DNA of 54,200 bases, from the NCBI RefSeq assembly GCF_023284005.1, contig NZ_JAKIKS010000026.1, positions 1 through 54,200 on the forward strand, written 5' to 3'. Source of the stretch: Shewanella surugensis. GTDB taxonomy: Bacteria; Pseudomonadota; Gammaproteobacteria; Enterobacterales; Shewanellaceae. The translations under genes were made by a program, and so were the position numbers. This document shows, one piece after another, positions 36,517-45,471 of the stretch; position 1 is the stretch's first letter; every line of letters starts with the position of its first letter. The notes beneath the pieces were generated by a model. The model was not told where the DNA came from, ran no database searches, and saw only the letters and a program-made list of their open reading frames with translations.

Positions 36517-37584
36517 TTAGAAGTTATATCTTACCCCAGTGGTGAAGACATTATCTTTCTCAAGATCAATGAGTGCGCCAGTATTTTGATAATGACCTTG
36601 ATATTGAGCGATGTGTCCATACAGTAAGGTCGTTTGAGAAATAGGGTAGTCAGCACCAATGGTTAATTGAGTGACTTTGACATCGGAAAAAGTACTTCTG
36701 ATAGTACTATTGCCACCTGTTGCATTGGTAAAATACTTACCTAAACCTGAGGTATCTATTCCGTATTCTGTTTTTAAATTAATCCCGTTAATTTCATAAA
36801 CCAAATTTAAAAAGTACGAGTAGCCTTTCATATTTTGCTCGTTACTTTTCTGGCTTTTAGTGTATTGATACAAACTACCTAGTTTCACTTGGCCTAGCTT
36901 TATTTGCGAAACACCGCGATATGCATCAACATTTGCAATACCTTTATTAAAAGCGGCTGCGAGGTAATAATTATGCTCTCTAAATTTTTTGTCACCTAAG
37001 GTCATATTAAGGGCGTATTGCTCGTTAGGATTGCGATCTTGCTCATTATCGGCATCGGCATCGGCTTGATTGTCTGTGACTAAATAAGTGGCATTGATAT
37101 TGACAGCCCCAAGCAGTGTTGGCGAATAATACCAAATAGCATCAGCACTTCGAGTTTGAGCAGCAACGAGCCGATCGATATCGGCATTGGTATTACCAAA
37201 AATATCAACACTGCCTTCAGATTGCTTAAATACCGTGTCGTTACGACCCAGAAGAAGCGTACCAAGCTGTTGACTCTCAAGGCCTAGATAGGTATTTCTC
37301 GCTTTAAAAGGGTCTTTTCCACCACTGGTAGTTGTATTTTCGACTTGAAATTCTATTTGGTAGATGATGTTGAGTGTGTCAGTGACTCCCTCTTTTCCTC
37401 TTAGCCCTAAATTGGAGAAATTATTTTCTAACACGGTGCCAGATTTACCATTTTGCGTCGTATTACCTGTAGTTGAATTTGTTATGGCTAAATCGAGGCG
37501 ACCATAAAAATTCAAGTCCTCATCGGCCATACTATTGAATGTCAGTAAAGTTGAGAAAATAGTGAAACAAAGTGCTTTATTCAT
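36517..37584 (-). CDS. Porin, array member 1
   Basis: A 355-residue Gram-negative porin with signal peptide (cleavage after NSMA), an opening NFYGRLDLAI strand and a terminal Phe (VRYNF) for BAM recognition. The eyelet segment GRNDTVFKQSEGSVDIFGNTNADIDRLVAAQTRSADAIWYYSP is shared with the other four porins. Such trimers pass small hydrophilic solutes across the outer membrane. The start at 37584 is chosen over an in-frame TTG at 37599. It is the last gene of the minus-strand array and is only 82 bp from its neighbour, so the two could be co-transcribed. Confidence 0.88.
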   Translation of the reverse strand: MNKALCFTIFSTLLTFNSMADEDLNFYGRLDLAITNSTTGNTTQNGKSGTVLENNFSNLGLRGKEGVTDTLNIIYQIEFQVENTTTSGGKDPFKARNTYLGLESQQLGTLLLGRNDTVFKQSEGSVDIFGNTNADIDRLVAAQTRSADAIWYYSPTLLGAVNINATYLVTDNQADADADNEQDRNPNEQYALNMTLGDKKFREHNYYLAAAFNKGIANVDAYRGVSQIKLGQVKLGSLYQYTKSQKSNEQNMKGYSYFLNLVYEINGINLKTEYGIDTSGLGKYFTNATGGNSTIRSTFSDVKVTQLTIGADYPISQTTLLYGHIAQYQGHYQNTGALIDLEKDNVFTTGVRYNF

Positions 37585-37666
37585 ATTGAGGATACTCAAA
37601 AAAAACAGTAAAAATGGGTTGTTTTGTTATTGAAGCGGACACTATTTTGTCGCCAACATTAAAACG

Positions 37667-38773
37667 TTAAAAAACATGTTCGACTCCAACAGTGAAAATA
37701 TTGTCCGTTTTTAGCGTGATAGGGGTCCCCGCATTAAGATAGTGCCCCTTATATTGGACAAAGTGACCATACACTTGGGTGGAGGCAAGTAGCATGTGAT
37801 CGGCACCAATCGTGAGCTGTTTCATTTTGATGTGTGAAAACTGGCTTCTATAATGAGGGGGTGTTGTATCCGTGTCTTTTTTCTTTTTCTTTTTGGTGGC
37901 GTTTGAAAAGTAGTAACCTAACCCAGAGGTGTCTGTGGCATATTCTGCTTTAAAATTAATGCGGTTATAGCAAAACATCAGATTATAAAAATGACTATTA
38001 CCCTGCATGTTTTGCTCATTTTCTTCGAGACTTTTAGTGTGTTGAAATAGTGTACCGAGTGTGAATGCCCTCCATTGAACTTGGGCGACACCACGATAAG
38101 CATCTACATTGGATATGCCTTTGTTATAGGAGGCTGAAAAGTAATAATGTTGTTTTCTAAAGTTTTTATCGCCAAGACTTGAAGTCAATGCGTATTGAGT
38201 TTGTGTATTGTGTGCCTTGTCTTGGTTTTTTTGTGAAGACTGGTTATCTGTCATTAGATAGGTTGAGCTAATTTCAATGAGATCTGCAAATCGAGGTGAA
38301 AAATACCAAATTGAGTCAGCAGTGCGACTTTGCCCTGCGACTAAATTATTAATATCCGCGTTGCTACCATTAAAAACATCGACATTGCCTTCAGAGTTTT
38401 TAAACACGGTATTGTTTCGACCAACCAATATGGTACCGAGTGTATCTTCAATCCCCAAATAGGTGTTATGTGCTTTTAAGGGGCTTTTCTCATTTTCAAC
38501 ACTTGGGTTGGATAAGTGCACACTGAGTTTATAAATGATTCGGCTTTGCTCTGTGATGTCATATCCACCTTTGAGGCCTATGGTGGCATAACTTTCAATT
38601 GTTGAACCTTGCTTATGACTCTTAGTGGCATAAGGGGTTGTGGCATTGGCAAGTGAAAAGTCCATACTGCCATAAAGTTCAGGATCTTGTGCAACAGCGT
38701 GTGAGCAAAAAAGGGTGACTAAAAAGTAAAGTAAGGTTTTTAGGTGTGCTAACTTTCTAATAATAATTGTCAT
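37667..38773 (-). CDS. Porin, array member 2, with lysine-rich loop
   Basis: A 368-residue porin with signal peptide (1-28, SHAVA cleavage) and terminal Phe (VEHVF). It shares the GRNNTVFK-x-SEG-x-VDVFNGSNADINNLVAGQ core with its neighbours. It is longer than the others because the loop after GLGYYFSNAT carries six consecutive Lys followed by DTDTTPPHYR, where the paralogues have a Gly/Ser-rich turn. The coding strand there is a run of A with few G, so slippage could have created it. The loop is predicted to be extracellular. Confidence 0.86.
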   Translation of the reverse strand: MTIIIRKLAHLKTLLYFLVTLFCSHAVAQDPELYGSMDFSLANATTPYATKSHKQGSTIESYATIGLKGGYDITEQSRIIYKLSVHLSNPSVENEKSPLKAHNTYLGIEDTLGTILVGRNNTVFKNSEGNVDVFNGSNADINNLVAGQSRTADSIWYFSPRFADLIEISSTYLMTDNQSSQKNQDKAHNTQTQYALTSSLGDKNFRKQHYYFSASYNKGISNVDAYRGVAQVQWRAFTLGTLFQHTKSLEENEQNMQGNSHFYNLMFCYNRINFKAEYATDTSGLGYYFSNATKKKKKKDTDTTPPHYRSQFSHIKMKQLTIGADHMLLASTQVYGHFVQYKGHYLNAGTPITLKTDNIFTVGVEHVF

Positions 38774-39120
38774 TGGTTAATCTTTAACGTCTAAATTTCA
38801 TCCTGCATTTTTTAACAAGCGTCCTGTCTTGTATTTATTAGGGCGAGAATATTAGCGTTTTATTAAGCGATGAGTATGAGATAAAACATATTTTGGGTTT
38901 TTTAGGCTTAGAATTAACCTTTAGTATTTTTATGGTAACAAATATTTATGTTTGTATTTATTTGTAATGAGAGGTATTAATTTTAAATTAGCATTAACTG
39001 CTTTTGTGCTACTTATTAGAGGGAGGGTATTTAATGAGCGATGGATCGTTTGGTAGAATATTGTCGGCTTTTAAAAAGTGAAAACATCCCTGTACAAAAA
39101 ATCGGTTGTTCCACATTGTA
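38774..39120. other. Intergenic region between porins 2 and 3
   Basis: 347 bp, very AT-rich, no open frame. It should carry the promoter of porin 2 (minus strand). I do not see a distinct OmpR- or CRP-type operator that I would commit to. Confidence 0.45.
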
Positions 39121-40176
39121 TTAAAAGTGATAATCGACACCGACCGTCATGATATTGTCATTGGAAAGTGAAACTTGAGTATTGGAGAGATTATAACTGC
39201 CTTTATAGAGGCTGTAATGAGTATAAAGCGTGGTGGAATTAGATAAAATATAGTCAGCACCAAGCGTAATTTGTGACATTTTCACATTTGAGAAGGTACT
39301 TCTGTCGGTACCGCTCCCCCCCGTTGCATTCTTGAAATAATAACCTAATCCTGAATTATCAGAGCCATACTCTGCTTTTAGGTTGATATTATCGAAAGAG
39401 TACATCAGATTTAAAAAGTAACTATAACCTTTCATGTCGCTTTCTGTGATGGTTAAGCTTTTGGTGTATTGATATAACCCTCCGACAGTAAATTGCCCTA
39501 ATTTGAACTGCGATACACCTCTATACGCATTTACTGAAGATATCCCATTATTATAGCTTGCTGATAAATAGTATTTTTGGTCATTAAAGTGTTTGTCACC
39601 TAAGGTGGCAGATAAGGCATACTGACTATTAATATCAACAGTGTTGTCAGTGGATTGATTTGCAGCCATTAAGTAAGTCGCATTGAGTGTGATCAAGTCA
39701 GCAAGTTTGGGAGAGTAGTACCAAATACCGTCCGCGCTGCGAGTTTGGCCTGCGACTAAGTTATTGATATCAGCATTACTGCCATTAAAAAGATCGATAT
39801 TGCCTTCACTGGATTTAAAGACAGTGTTGTTACGACCAACCAAAACGGTACCGAATTGATTACTGCCAAGCCCTAAATAAGTATTATAGGCTTCGATTGG
39901 GGTTGATGAGCCATCCGTGCTAGCGTTATAAACTTGAAAGCTCATCTTATAGATGATGCTGACATCATTAGTGATCCCTTCACTGCCTTTAATGCCTATG
40001 GCTGCCCAGTTTTCTATTGAGGTGCCTGATTTATCATTTCGGGTTCCATAGGCTGTATTCGAGTTGACAATAGAATTATTCATTTCGCCAAAAAAAGTGA
40101 TATCGTCGGCATAACTAGTAGACGAGAGTAGGCATACAATTGATGCCATAGGTACCAATAAAGTCAATTTACTCAT
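39121..40176 (-). CDS. Porin, array member 3
   Basis: A 351-residue porin with signal peptide (cleavage after SSTSYA), FFGEMNNSIVNSNTAYGTR opening and terminal YHF. The VGRNNTVFKSSEGNIDLFNGSNADINNLVAGQTRSADGIWYYSPK segment places it with the array. The start at 40176 is chosen because GAGAAT lies before it; an in-frame TTG at 40188 is less likely. Long AT-rich spacers on both sides suggest its own promoter. Confidence 0.9.
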   Translation of the reverse strand: MSKLTLLVPMASIVCLLSSTSYADDITFFGEMNNSIVNSNTAYGTRNDKSGTSIENWAAIGIKGSEGITNDVSIIYKMSFQVYNASTDGSSTPIEAYNTYLGLGSNQFGTVLVGRNNTVFKSSEGNIDLFNGSNADINNLVAGQTRSADGIWYYSPKLADLITLNATYLMAANQSTDNTVDINSQYALSATLGDKHFNDQKYYLSASYNNGISSVNAYRGVSQFKLGQFTVGGLYQYTKSLTITESDMKGYSYFLNLMYSFDNINLKAEYGSDNSGLGYYFKNATGGSGTDRSTFSNVKMSQITLGADYILSNSTTLYTHYSLYKGSYNLSNTQVSLSNDNIMTVGVDYHF

Positions 40177-40188
40177 TATTATTCTCAA

Positions 40189-40571
40189 TTATGGTCATGT
40201 AACAGCGAAAGTATTAAATCTTCATTTTGAATAATGGGAGGGAATAATAAGTAATAAATGTATTTAAAATCTATTTATTTAATTAATTAATCATGAAACT
40301 AAGGTTAATAAACAAAATAATCAATACCTGACTTTAAAAACAAAACCTAGAATATATGTTTTTTTTCTAAAATTAATATAGTTATAACAAATGCGTTGTA
40401 ATGTTAACTTTTATTAAGGCTGGTGGATGATGGTGGGGTTTTTGTGAGTTGGTGCATAGAGGTAAGATTTAATTACTATATAATTAATGTGATTAAATGT
40501 AAGTGTTATGCATTATTTATTTTTAAATTAAATATCAGTGTTAAGTAAAAAGGAGGCAGAATAAAGGCGAG
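40189..40571. other. Intergenic region between porins 3 and 4
   Basis: 383 bp, very AT-rich, with no open frame. It should hold the promoter of porin 3 and the 3' end of porin 4; neither a clear terminator nor an operator is visible. Confidence 0.45.
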
Positions 40572-41630
40572 TTAAAAATTATAATCGATGCCAATAGTCA
40601 GCACTTTATCATTTTCTAATGAAGTATTTATTCCAGAATTGCTATAATCCCCTTGAAACATAATCGCATGGGTATAAAGTCGGGTTGATGCTGAAAGCAT
40701 ATAGTCGGCTCCAATGGTGATTTGTTCTATTGAAATATCAGAATAGTGGCTTCTATCAATGGTGCTACCTGAACCTCCTGTCGCGTTGGTAAAATACCAG
40801 CCCAATCCTGAGGTGTCTTTTCCGTATTCTACTTTAAAATTTATCCTATTCAGATTATATTTCAGGTTGATAAAATAAGTGTTTCCTTTCATGTTTTTTT
40901 CATTTAATTTAATGCTTTTAGTATGTTGGTAAAGCCCCCCTAAAATAACGTTGCCGAGCTTTATTTGTGCGACTTGTCGATAGGCATTTATCATGTCAAT
41001 GCCTTTGTTGTAAGCACTTGCAAAATAAAATTGTTGATTTAATAGGTTTTTGTCTCCTACTACGGCGGTTAGCGCATACTGTGAACCGGTGCTCTCACTT
41101 GGAGTGTCGGCTTGATTACGGGTCATTAAATAGGTACTGTTGAGGCTGATAAGATCCGCTATTTTTGGAGAGTAATACCAAATTGCATCTGCGCTAATCG
41201 TTTGTCCTGCGGCTAAATTGCCAATATCTGCATTGGTAGAATTAAAGAGGTCAATATCACCCTCTGAAAATTTGAATACAGTATCATTTCGTCCAATTAA
41301 AAGAGTGCCATAAGCGCTCTCTAAGCCTAAGTATGTATTATAGGCACCAGTAGGATTGTCGTTGCCATCAAGACTGGCGTTATAGACAAGTGAACTCATC
41401 TTGTATAATACATTAAGCTTGCTACTGATTTCGTCTTTACCTTTAATTTCTATATATATCCAATTTTCTAGTGAAGAGTTTGATTTTTCACTGAGTGTGG
41501 CATATGGAGTATTGGAATTTGAGATGGAGCTGTTTATTTCTCCCGAAAATTGTGTGTTATTTGCTTGAACCTTATAGGGAGTAAAGCAATATAAAAAACA
41601 ACAGAGTATTGTATATATGGAACGATTCAT
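40572..41630 (-). CDS. Porin, array member 4
   Basis: A 352-residue porin with signal peptide (cleavage near YKVQA), QFSGEINSSISNSNTPYAT opening and terminal YNF. The eyelet segment reads GRNDTVFKFSEGDIDLFNSTNADIGNLAAGQTISADAIWYYSPK; the change of TRSAD to TISAD removes an Arg conserved in the other members and may alter pore selectivity. It is closest to member 5 by eye (ATGGSGSTIDRSHYSDI versus ATGGTSTLIDRSEYSNI). Confidence 0.9.
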   Translation of the reverse strand: MNRSIYTILCCFLYCFTPYKVQANNTQFSGEINSSISNSNTPYATLSEKSNSSLENWIYIEIKGKDEISSKLNVLYKMSSLVYNASLDGNDNPTGAYNTYLGLESAYGTLLIGRNDTVFKFSEGDIDLFNSTNADIGNLAAGQTISADAIWYYSPKIADLISLNSTYLMTRNQADTPSESTGSQYALTAVVGDKNLLNQQFYFASAYNKGIDMINAYRQVAQIKLGNVILGGLYQHTKSIKLNEKNMKGNTYFINLKYNLNRINFKVEYGKDTSGLGWYFTNATGGSGSTIDRSHYSDISIEQITIGADYMLSASTRLYTHAIMFQGDYSNSGINTSLENDKVLTIGIDYNF

Positions 41631-41871
41631 TGTGATTAATCTTATTTGTATTTATTCTCTGCGAAAAGAGGAATGCATGTGTTGTTTGTGTTAATCTATT
41701 TAACAATTAAGTGATGCTTGTGTTTATTTTGTTAGGTAATTAAAATGATTTTTCTTGGTATTTGTTTTTTGTTTTATTTTTAGGTTGTTTGTATTATTTG
41801 TAATATAAAATGTTATCCTTAATATTTTTACATACATTTAGTGGGGTAAGGAATATAAAGTATATATTAAC

Positions 41872-42921
41872 CTAGAAGGTATAATCGACACCCACGGTGA
41901 AAATATTATCATTTTGCAATGATGTTACTACCGCTGAATTTTTATAGTGACCTTGATACATGATGTAGTGGCTATAGAGTCTCGTGGACTCTGAAAGTAG
42001 ATAGTCAGCACCAACAGTAATTTGTGTCATGTTAATATTGGAATATTCACTTCTGTCGATGAGTGTGCTGGTGCCACCTGTGGCATTAGTAAAGTATCCC
42101 CCCAACCCTGAAGTATCGGCACCATATTCGGCTTTCAGGTTGACGCCATTGAGATCATATTTGAGGTTTACAAAATAAGTGTACCCTTTCATGTTCTTCT
42201 CAGTGGTTTTAAGGCTTTGAGTTTGTTGGTATAAACCTCCTAAGGTAAATTTACCGAGTTTGACTTGTGCCACTTGTCGATAGGCATCAATAGAGGCGAT
42301 ACCTGCATTATAGGAACTGGCTAAATAGAAGTTTTGATCATTTAGATTTTTGTCGCCAATAATCGCGGTTAGTGCGTATTGAGAGCCTATATCTGCTGTA
42401 GTATTGACGTTTTGGTTCGCAGCCATCAAATAAGTTGCATTTAAGGTGAGTAAATTAGCCAGTTTAGGGGAGTAATACCAAATCGCATCTGCACTTCGGG
42501 TTTGGCCTGCAACAAGGCGATCAATATCGGCATTGCTACCATTGAAAAGATCCACTCCACCTTCTGAAAATTTAAAAACAGTATCATTTCTTCCTATTAA
42601 TACAGTACCGTAGAGGCTTTGCAAGCCTAAATAGGTATTGTATGGGCTTAATGGTGTTGATGAGCCGTCAGTGGTCGCGTTTAATACCTGAAAACTCATT
42701 TTATAGAGTATTTTTAGGCTACGGCTTAGTTGTTCACTGCCTTTAATACCCAATGTGGACCAGTTTTCTAATGAAGTTCCTGTTTTTTCACTTCTTGTAC
42801 CATAAGGGGTATTAGCGCTAGCGATGGCGACATCCATGTTGCCGTATACTGTTGGCCCTTCAGCATATGCTGTGTATGAAATCATCGCCAGTATAGGCGT
42901 TAATAATCGCGTTTTATTCAT
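41872..42921 (-). CDS. Porin, array member 5
   Basis: A 349-residue porin with signal peptide (cleavage near SYTAYA), TVYGNMDVAIASANTPYGTR opening and terminal YTF. The eyelet segment is GRNDTVFKFSEGGVDLFNGSNADIDRLVAGQTRSADAIWYYSPK. The start at 42921 is chosen because GAGAG lies just upstream; the ATG at 42936 overlaps that site. It is the first gene of the array in the direction of transcription, with a 585-bp control region before it. Confidence 0.9.
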   Translation of the reverse strand: MNKTRLLTPILAMISYTAYAEGPTVYGNMDVAIASANTPYGTRSEKTGTSLENWSTLGIKGSEQLSRSLKILYKMSFQVLNATTDGSSTPLSPYNTYLGLQSLYGTVLIGRNDTVFKFSEGGVDLFNGSNADIDRLVAGQTRSADAIWYYSPKLANLLTLNATYLMAANQNVNTTADIGSQYALTAIIGDKNLNDQNFYLASSYNAGIASIDAYRQVAQVKLGKFTLGGLYQQTQSLKTTEKNMKGYTYFVNLKYDLNGVNLKAEYGADTSGLGGYFTNATGGTSTLIDRSEYSNINMTQITVGADYLLSESTRLYSHYIMYQGHYKNSAVVTSLQNDNIFTVGVDYTF

Positions 42922-42936
42922 GCTTGCTACTCTCAT

Positions 42937-43506
42937 TTAGTTTGCCGATTTTTATTACGGACAGAATATTTATTCTGTGTAATTGATGGCAGGATGAGAC
43001 TAACGTTTAATAATGATTAAACATCTATTTTGACTATTTTTTTGATGAATAATGATAAAAAACTCAAAGTTAAAACCTTTAATTGATTAAAACTCTACTT
43101 TTATAGTGTTTACTCTTTTATAGGTGGTTATTCATTCGCTACAAGTGAGTATTAACATTAACTTTTGTACATCTTAATCGTTTTTACTTCAGTACTTACT
43201 ATATTATTGTATCGATTTTGAGTGATAATTTTAATGTAACGTATTTGAACTTATCAACTGAGTGGCTGTATTTTATTTAATGGGTATTCTGTTGTTCTCT
43301 TTATTGTTGTGTGTTTTTAGCGCTGATATGTTGTATTTTTAACAATGAGTCAGTGGTAGCTTTAACTTAGATTTAGCAGCTAATCGAATGGAAAAGTTGA
43401 TTGGAGGTAGGCGATTTAAGGGGTTAAATTGCTTTTAGGCATTTAACGTCTTTTGAGATAAAATCTCTTTATATTATTTGTTTTACTTCTTGTTGTAGGT
43501 GTAGCT
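42937..43506. promoter_or_regulatory. Divergent intergenic region between porin array and tcdA
   Basis: 570 bp, strongly AT-rich, without an open frame of interest. It must hold promoters for porin 5 (minus) and tcdA (plus). The length on the porin side would suit binding of OmpR- or CRP-type regulators, but no site stands out. Confidence 0.45.
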
Positions 43507-44343
43507 TTGAGTTCTAAAATTATTTCAGATGCTTATATTAATCGCTTTGCGGGGATTGGTCGTTTATATGGGCAGTCGGCATTAACATCATTTGCTCATT
43601 CTCACGTGGTAATTGTCGGTATTGGTGGTGTTGGAACTTGGGTCGCAGAATCACTGGCAAGAAGTGGGATCGGGGAAATAACCCTGATCGATCTTGATGA
43701 TATTTGTGTAACCAATACGAATAGGCAATTACATGCGTTAAAACAGACAATAGGCCAATCTAAAGTTGAAGTCATGGCAGAGCGTATTCGCAATATTAAT
43801 CCCGATTGTAAAGTGAATGAGATTGAAGATTTTATTACACCAGAAAATTTAAGTGAGTATTTTGCTTCTAAAAAACAAGCGGGGACACTTGACTATGTAG
43901 TTGATTGTATTGATGCAGTTAAACCTAAAACAGCGCTCATTGCGTGGTGTAAGCGAAATAAGCTTCCGATTGTGGTTGTCGGTGGTGCGGGGGGGCAAAT
44001 GGATCCGACGCAAGTGCAGGTGGCGGATTTAGCGAAGACCTACCAAGATCCTTTATTAGCTAAGGTGCGAAATTTACTGAGGCGTGAATATAATTTTTCT
44101 AAAAATACTGCTCGGCGTTTTAGTATTGAGGCGGTATTTTCGACAGAACAATTGATGTACCCGCAAAGTGACGGTAGTGTATGTCATACTAAAGCGAACG
44201 CTGAGGGGAGCATGCGTATGGATTGTGCTTCAGGTTTTGGTGCTGTCACTGTTGTTACAGGGACTTTTGGCTTTATTGCAGCCAGTCGTGTATTGATTAA
44301 ATTAGCCAAAAAATCTGCAATTACTGCCGAAAGAGTGGTTTAA
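43507..44343 (+). CDS. tcdA: tRNA threonylcarbamoyladenosine dehydratase
   Basis: A 278-residue E1-like enzyme (TcdA, formerly CsdL/YgdL). It uses ATP to cyclise t6A37 of tRNAs to ct6A. Visible are the opening RFAGIGRLYG, the nucleotide-binding GIGGVGTW (38-45), LIDLDDICVTNTNRQ with the ATP-contacting Asp and Arg, and GGAGGQMDPTQ. The length matches E. coli TcdA (268). The start is a TTG; the region before it (AGGTG) is a fair ribosome binding site. It may be followed in the same transcript by the SieB-like gene 30 bp later. Confidence 0.93.
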   Translation: MSSKIISDAYINRFAGIGRLYGQSALTSFAHSHVVIVGIGGVGTWVAESLARSGIGEITLIDLDDICVTNTNRQLHALKQTIGQSKVEVMAERIRNINPDCKVNEIEDFITPENLSEYFASKKQAGTLDYVVDCIDAVKPKTALIAWCKRNKLPIVVVGGAGGQMDPTQVQVADLAKTYQDPLLAKVRNLLRREYNFSKNTARRFSIEAVFSTEQLMYPQSDGSVCHTKANAEGSMRMDCASGFGAVTVVTGTFGFIAASRVLIKLAKKSAITAERVV

Positions 44344-44373
44344 CATTTACACATTAAAGGCTGAGACTAAAAG

Positions 44374-44964
44374 ATGAAAGGCTTTTCTTTGAGGATGTTT
44401 TTCACTCAAAACAGATTACAGAGCGTTATATTGTGGTTAGCGATCTGCTGCGCCGGATTGCTGGTATTATCGCCGGGTTTACTGACGGCGATGCGGCTCA
44501 ATGAGATCGCAATCAAATATGGTATGTACGCCGGAATAGGCTTATTGATCAGTTGTGCGTATATATTAACGAGGATCGTTAATTATTTTCTCGATGAAGC
44601 GATTTGTTTTTTGCAAGATAAACGAGAAAAAGAAGCTATTATTGAAAAAATAAAATTACTGGATGGTAGCGAAAGGGCCTTGTTACGGGAGTTTTTTCTT
44701 CAAGGTGAAACAGTATTAACCTTACCTCAAGATGAACAAGCTGTAAAAAGTTTAGTGACATCGAATATCTTGGCATTATTGGGGAATCAAAAGCATTATG
44801 CCATTCAGGGACCGACTTCGGATTACAAAATCTCCATGCGAGCAAGAGGACATCTGAATCGGCAAGTATTACGTTTTCCCACAGGAGAACCCAATAAGGA
44901 GGAAATGGACATTTTATTGAAGTCGAGGCCTGACTTCATGAATTCTCTTATTTCTCCTCGGTAA
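44374..44964 (+). CDS. SieB-like membrane protein (superinfection-exclusion family)
   Basis: A 196-residue protein with two N-terminal membrane segments (about 17-38 and 46-72), a charged linker (FLQDKREKEAIIEKIK) and a cytoplasmic LDGSERALLREFFLQG helix followed by a winged-helix-like AVKSLVTSNILALLG. This arrangement resembles the SieB family, first known from lambdoid prophages where it aborts infection by related phages. Many chromosomal members have no known function. No prophage genes are nearby, and it sits 30 bp behind tcdA. Confidence 0.6.
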   Translation: MKGFSLRMFFTQNRLQSVILWLAICCAGLLVLSPGLLTAMRLNEIAIKYGMYAGIGLLISCAYILTRIVNYFLDEAICFLQDKREKEAIIEKIKLLDGSERALLREFFLQGETVLTLPQDEQAVKSLVTSNILALLGNQKHYAIQGPTSDYKISMRARGHLNRQVLRFPTGEPNKEEMDILLKSRPDFMNSLISPR

Positions 44965-44984
44965 TGAGCCTGAATTCACGTTAA

Positions 44985-45179
44985 TTAGTCGGTCACTTCA
45001 TAAAAATTAGAGCTGAGTTCGCGCTCTTTTTGAATGATCTGTACAGCCATTTTTGCACATTTACCACATTGCTCTGCCACACCTAGACGATGTTTGACAT
45101 CCGCTAAAGATTTATCTCCCTGATTTACAGCTTCTTTTATTTGAGTATCCGTGACCGCGTGACAAATGCAAACGTACAT
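44985..45179 (-). CDS. bfd: Bacterioferritin-associated ferredoxin
   Basis: A 64-residue [2Fe-2S] protein with ligands C4, C6, C38 and C41 (MYVCICHAV and EQCGKCAK). Bfd docks on bacterioferritin and supplies electrons to release stored iron; the gene is induced in iron starvation in many bacteria. The frame is open upstream to 45272, but GGAGG lies just before the ATG at 45179 and fixes the start. No bfr gene is adjacent. It converges with the SieB-like gene. Confidence 0.94.
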   Translation of the reverse strand: MYVCICHAVTDTQIKEAVNQGDKSLADVKHRLGVAEQCGKCAKMAVQIIQKERELSSNFYEVTD

Positions 45180-45215
45180 TGATAGGCCTCCAACGTTATA
45201 AGTAATATAAGTGTA

Positions 45216-45231
45216 AATGAAAACAATTCTC
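45216..45231 (-). promoter_or_regulatory. Possible Fur box upstream of bfd
   Basis: Read on the minus strand, GAGAATTGTTTTCATT matches 11 of 16 positions of the Fur consensus half-site array and lies about 40 bp before the bfd start. Fur control of bfd is common, but the match is moderate. Confidence 0.4.
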
Positions 45232-45471
45232 ACTGCTAATAACAGATTGGTATAATGAAGGTTGTTTTTCATTGATTGTGTCAGAATTGAGTGAAAAGCA
45301 TTCGGTTCAAGTGAGGACTTCGCTGGGAAATAAAGCGAGGAAAGATTAAGTTGGAGATCGGGATCTCAGTTTTTTTACTAAAGTAAAATTATTCTCTAAG
45401 TCATACAGCTATAAGACTGAAGCTCATTACTATATCGAAGGTCAGTGCTGACAACCCTAGAATATAAAGGA

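Noticed and set aside
44374..44964. Prophage region around the SieB-like gene
   Set aside because: No integrase, repressor, structural gene or attachment repeat is present; neighbours are housekeeping genes.
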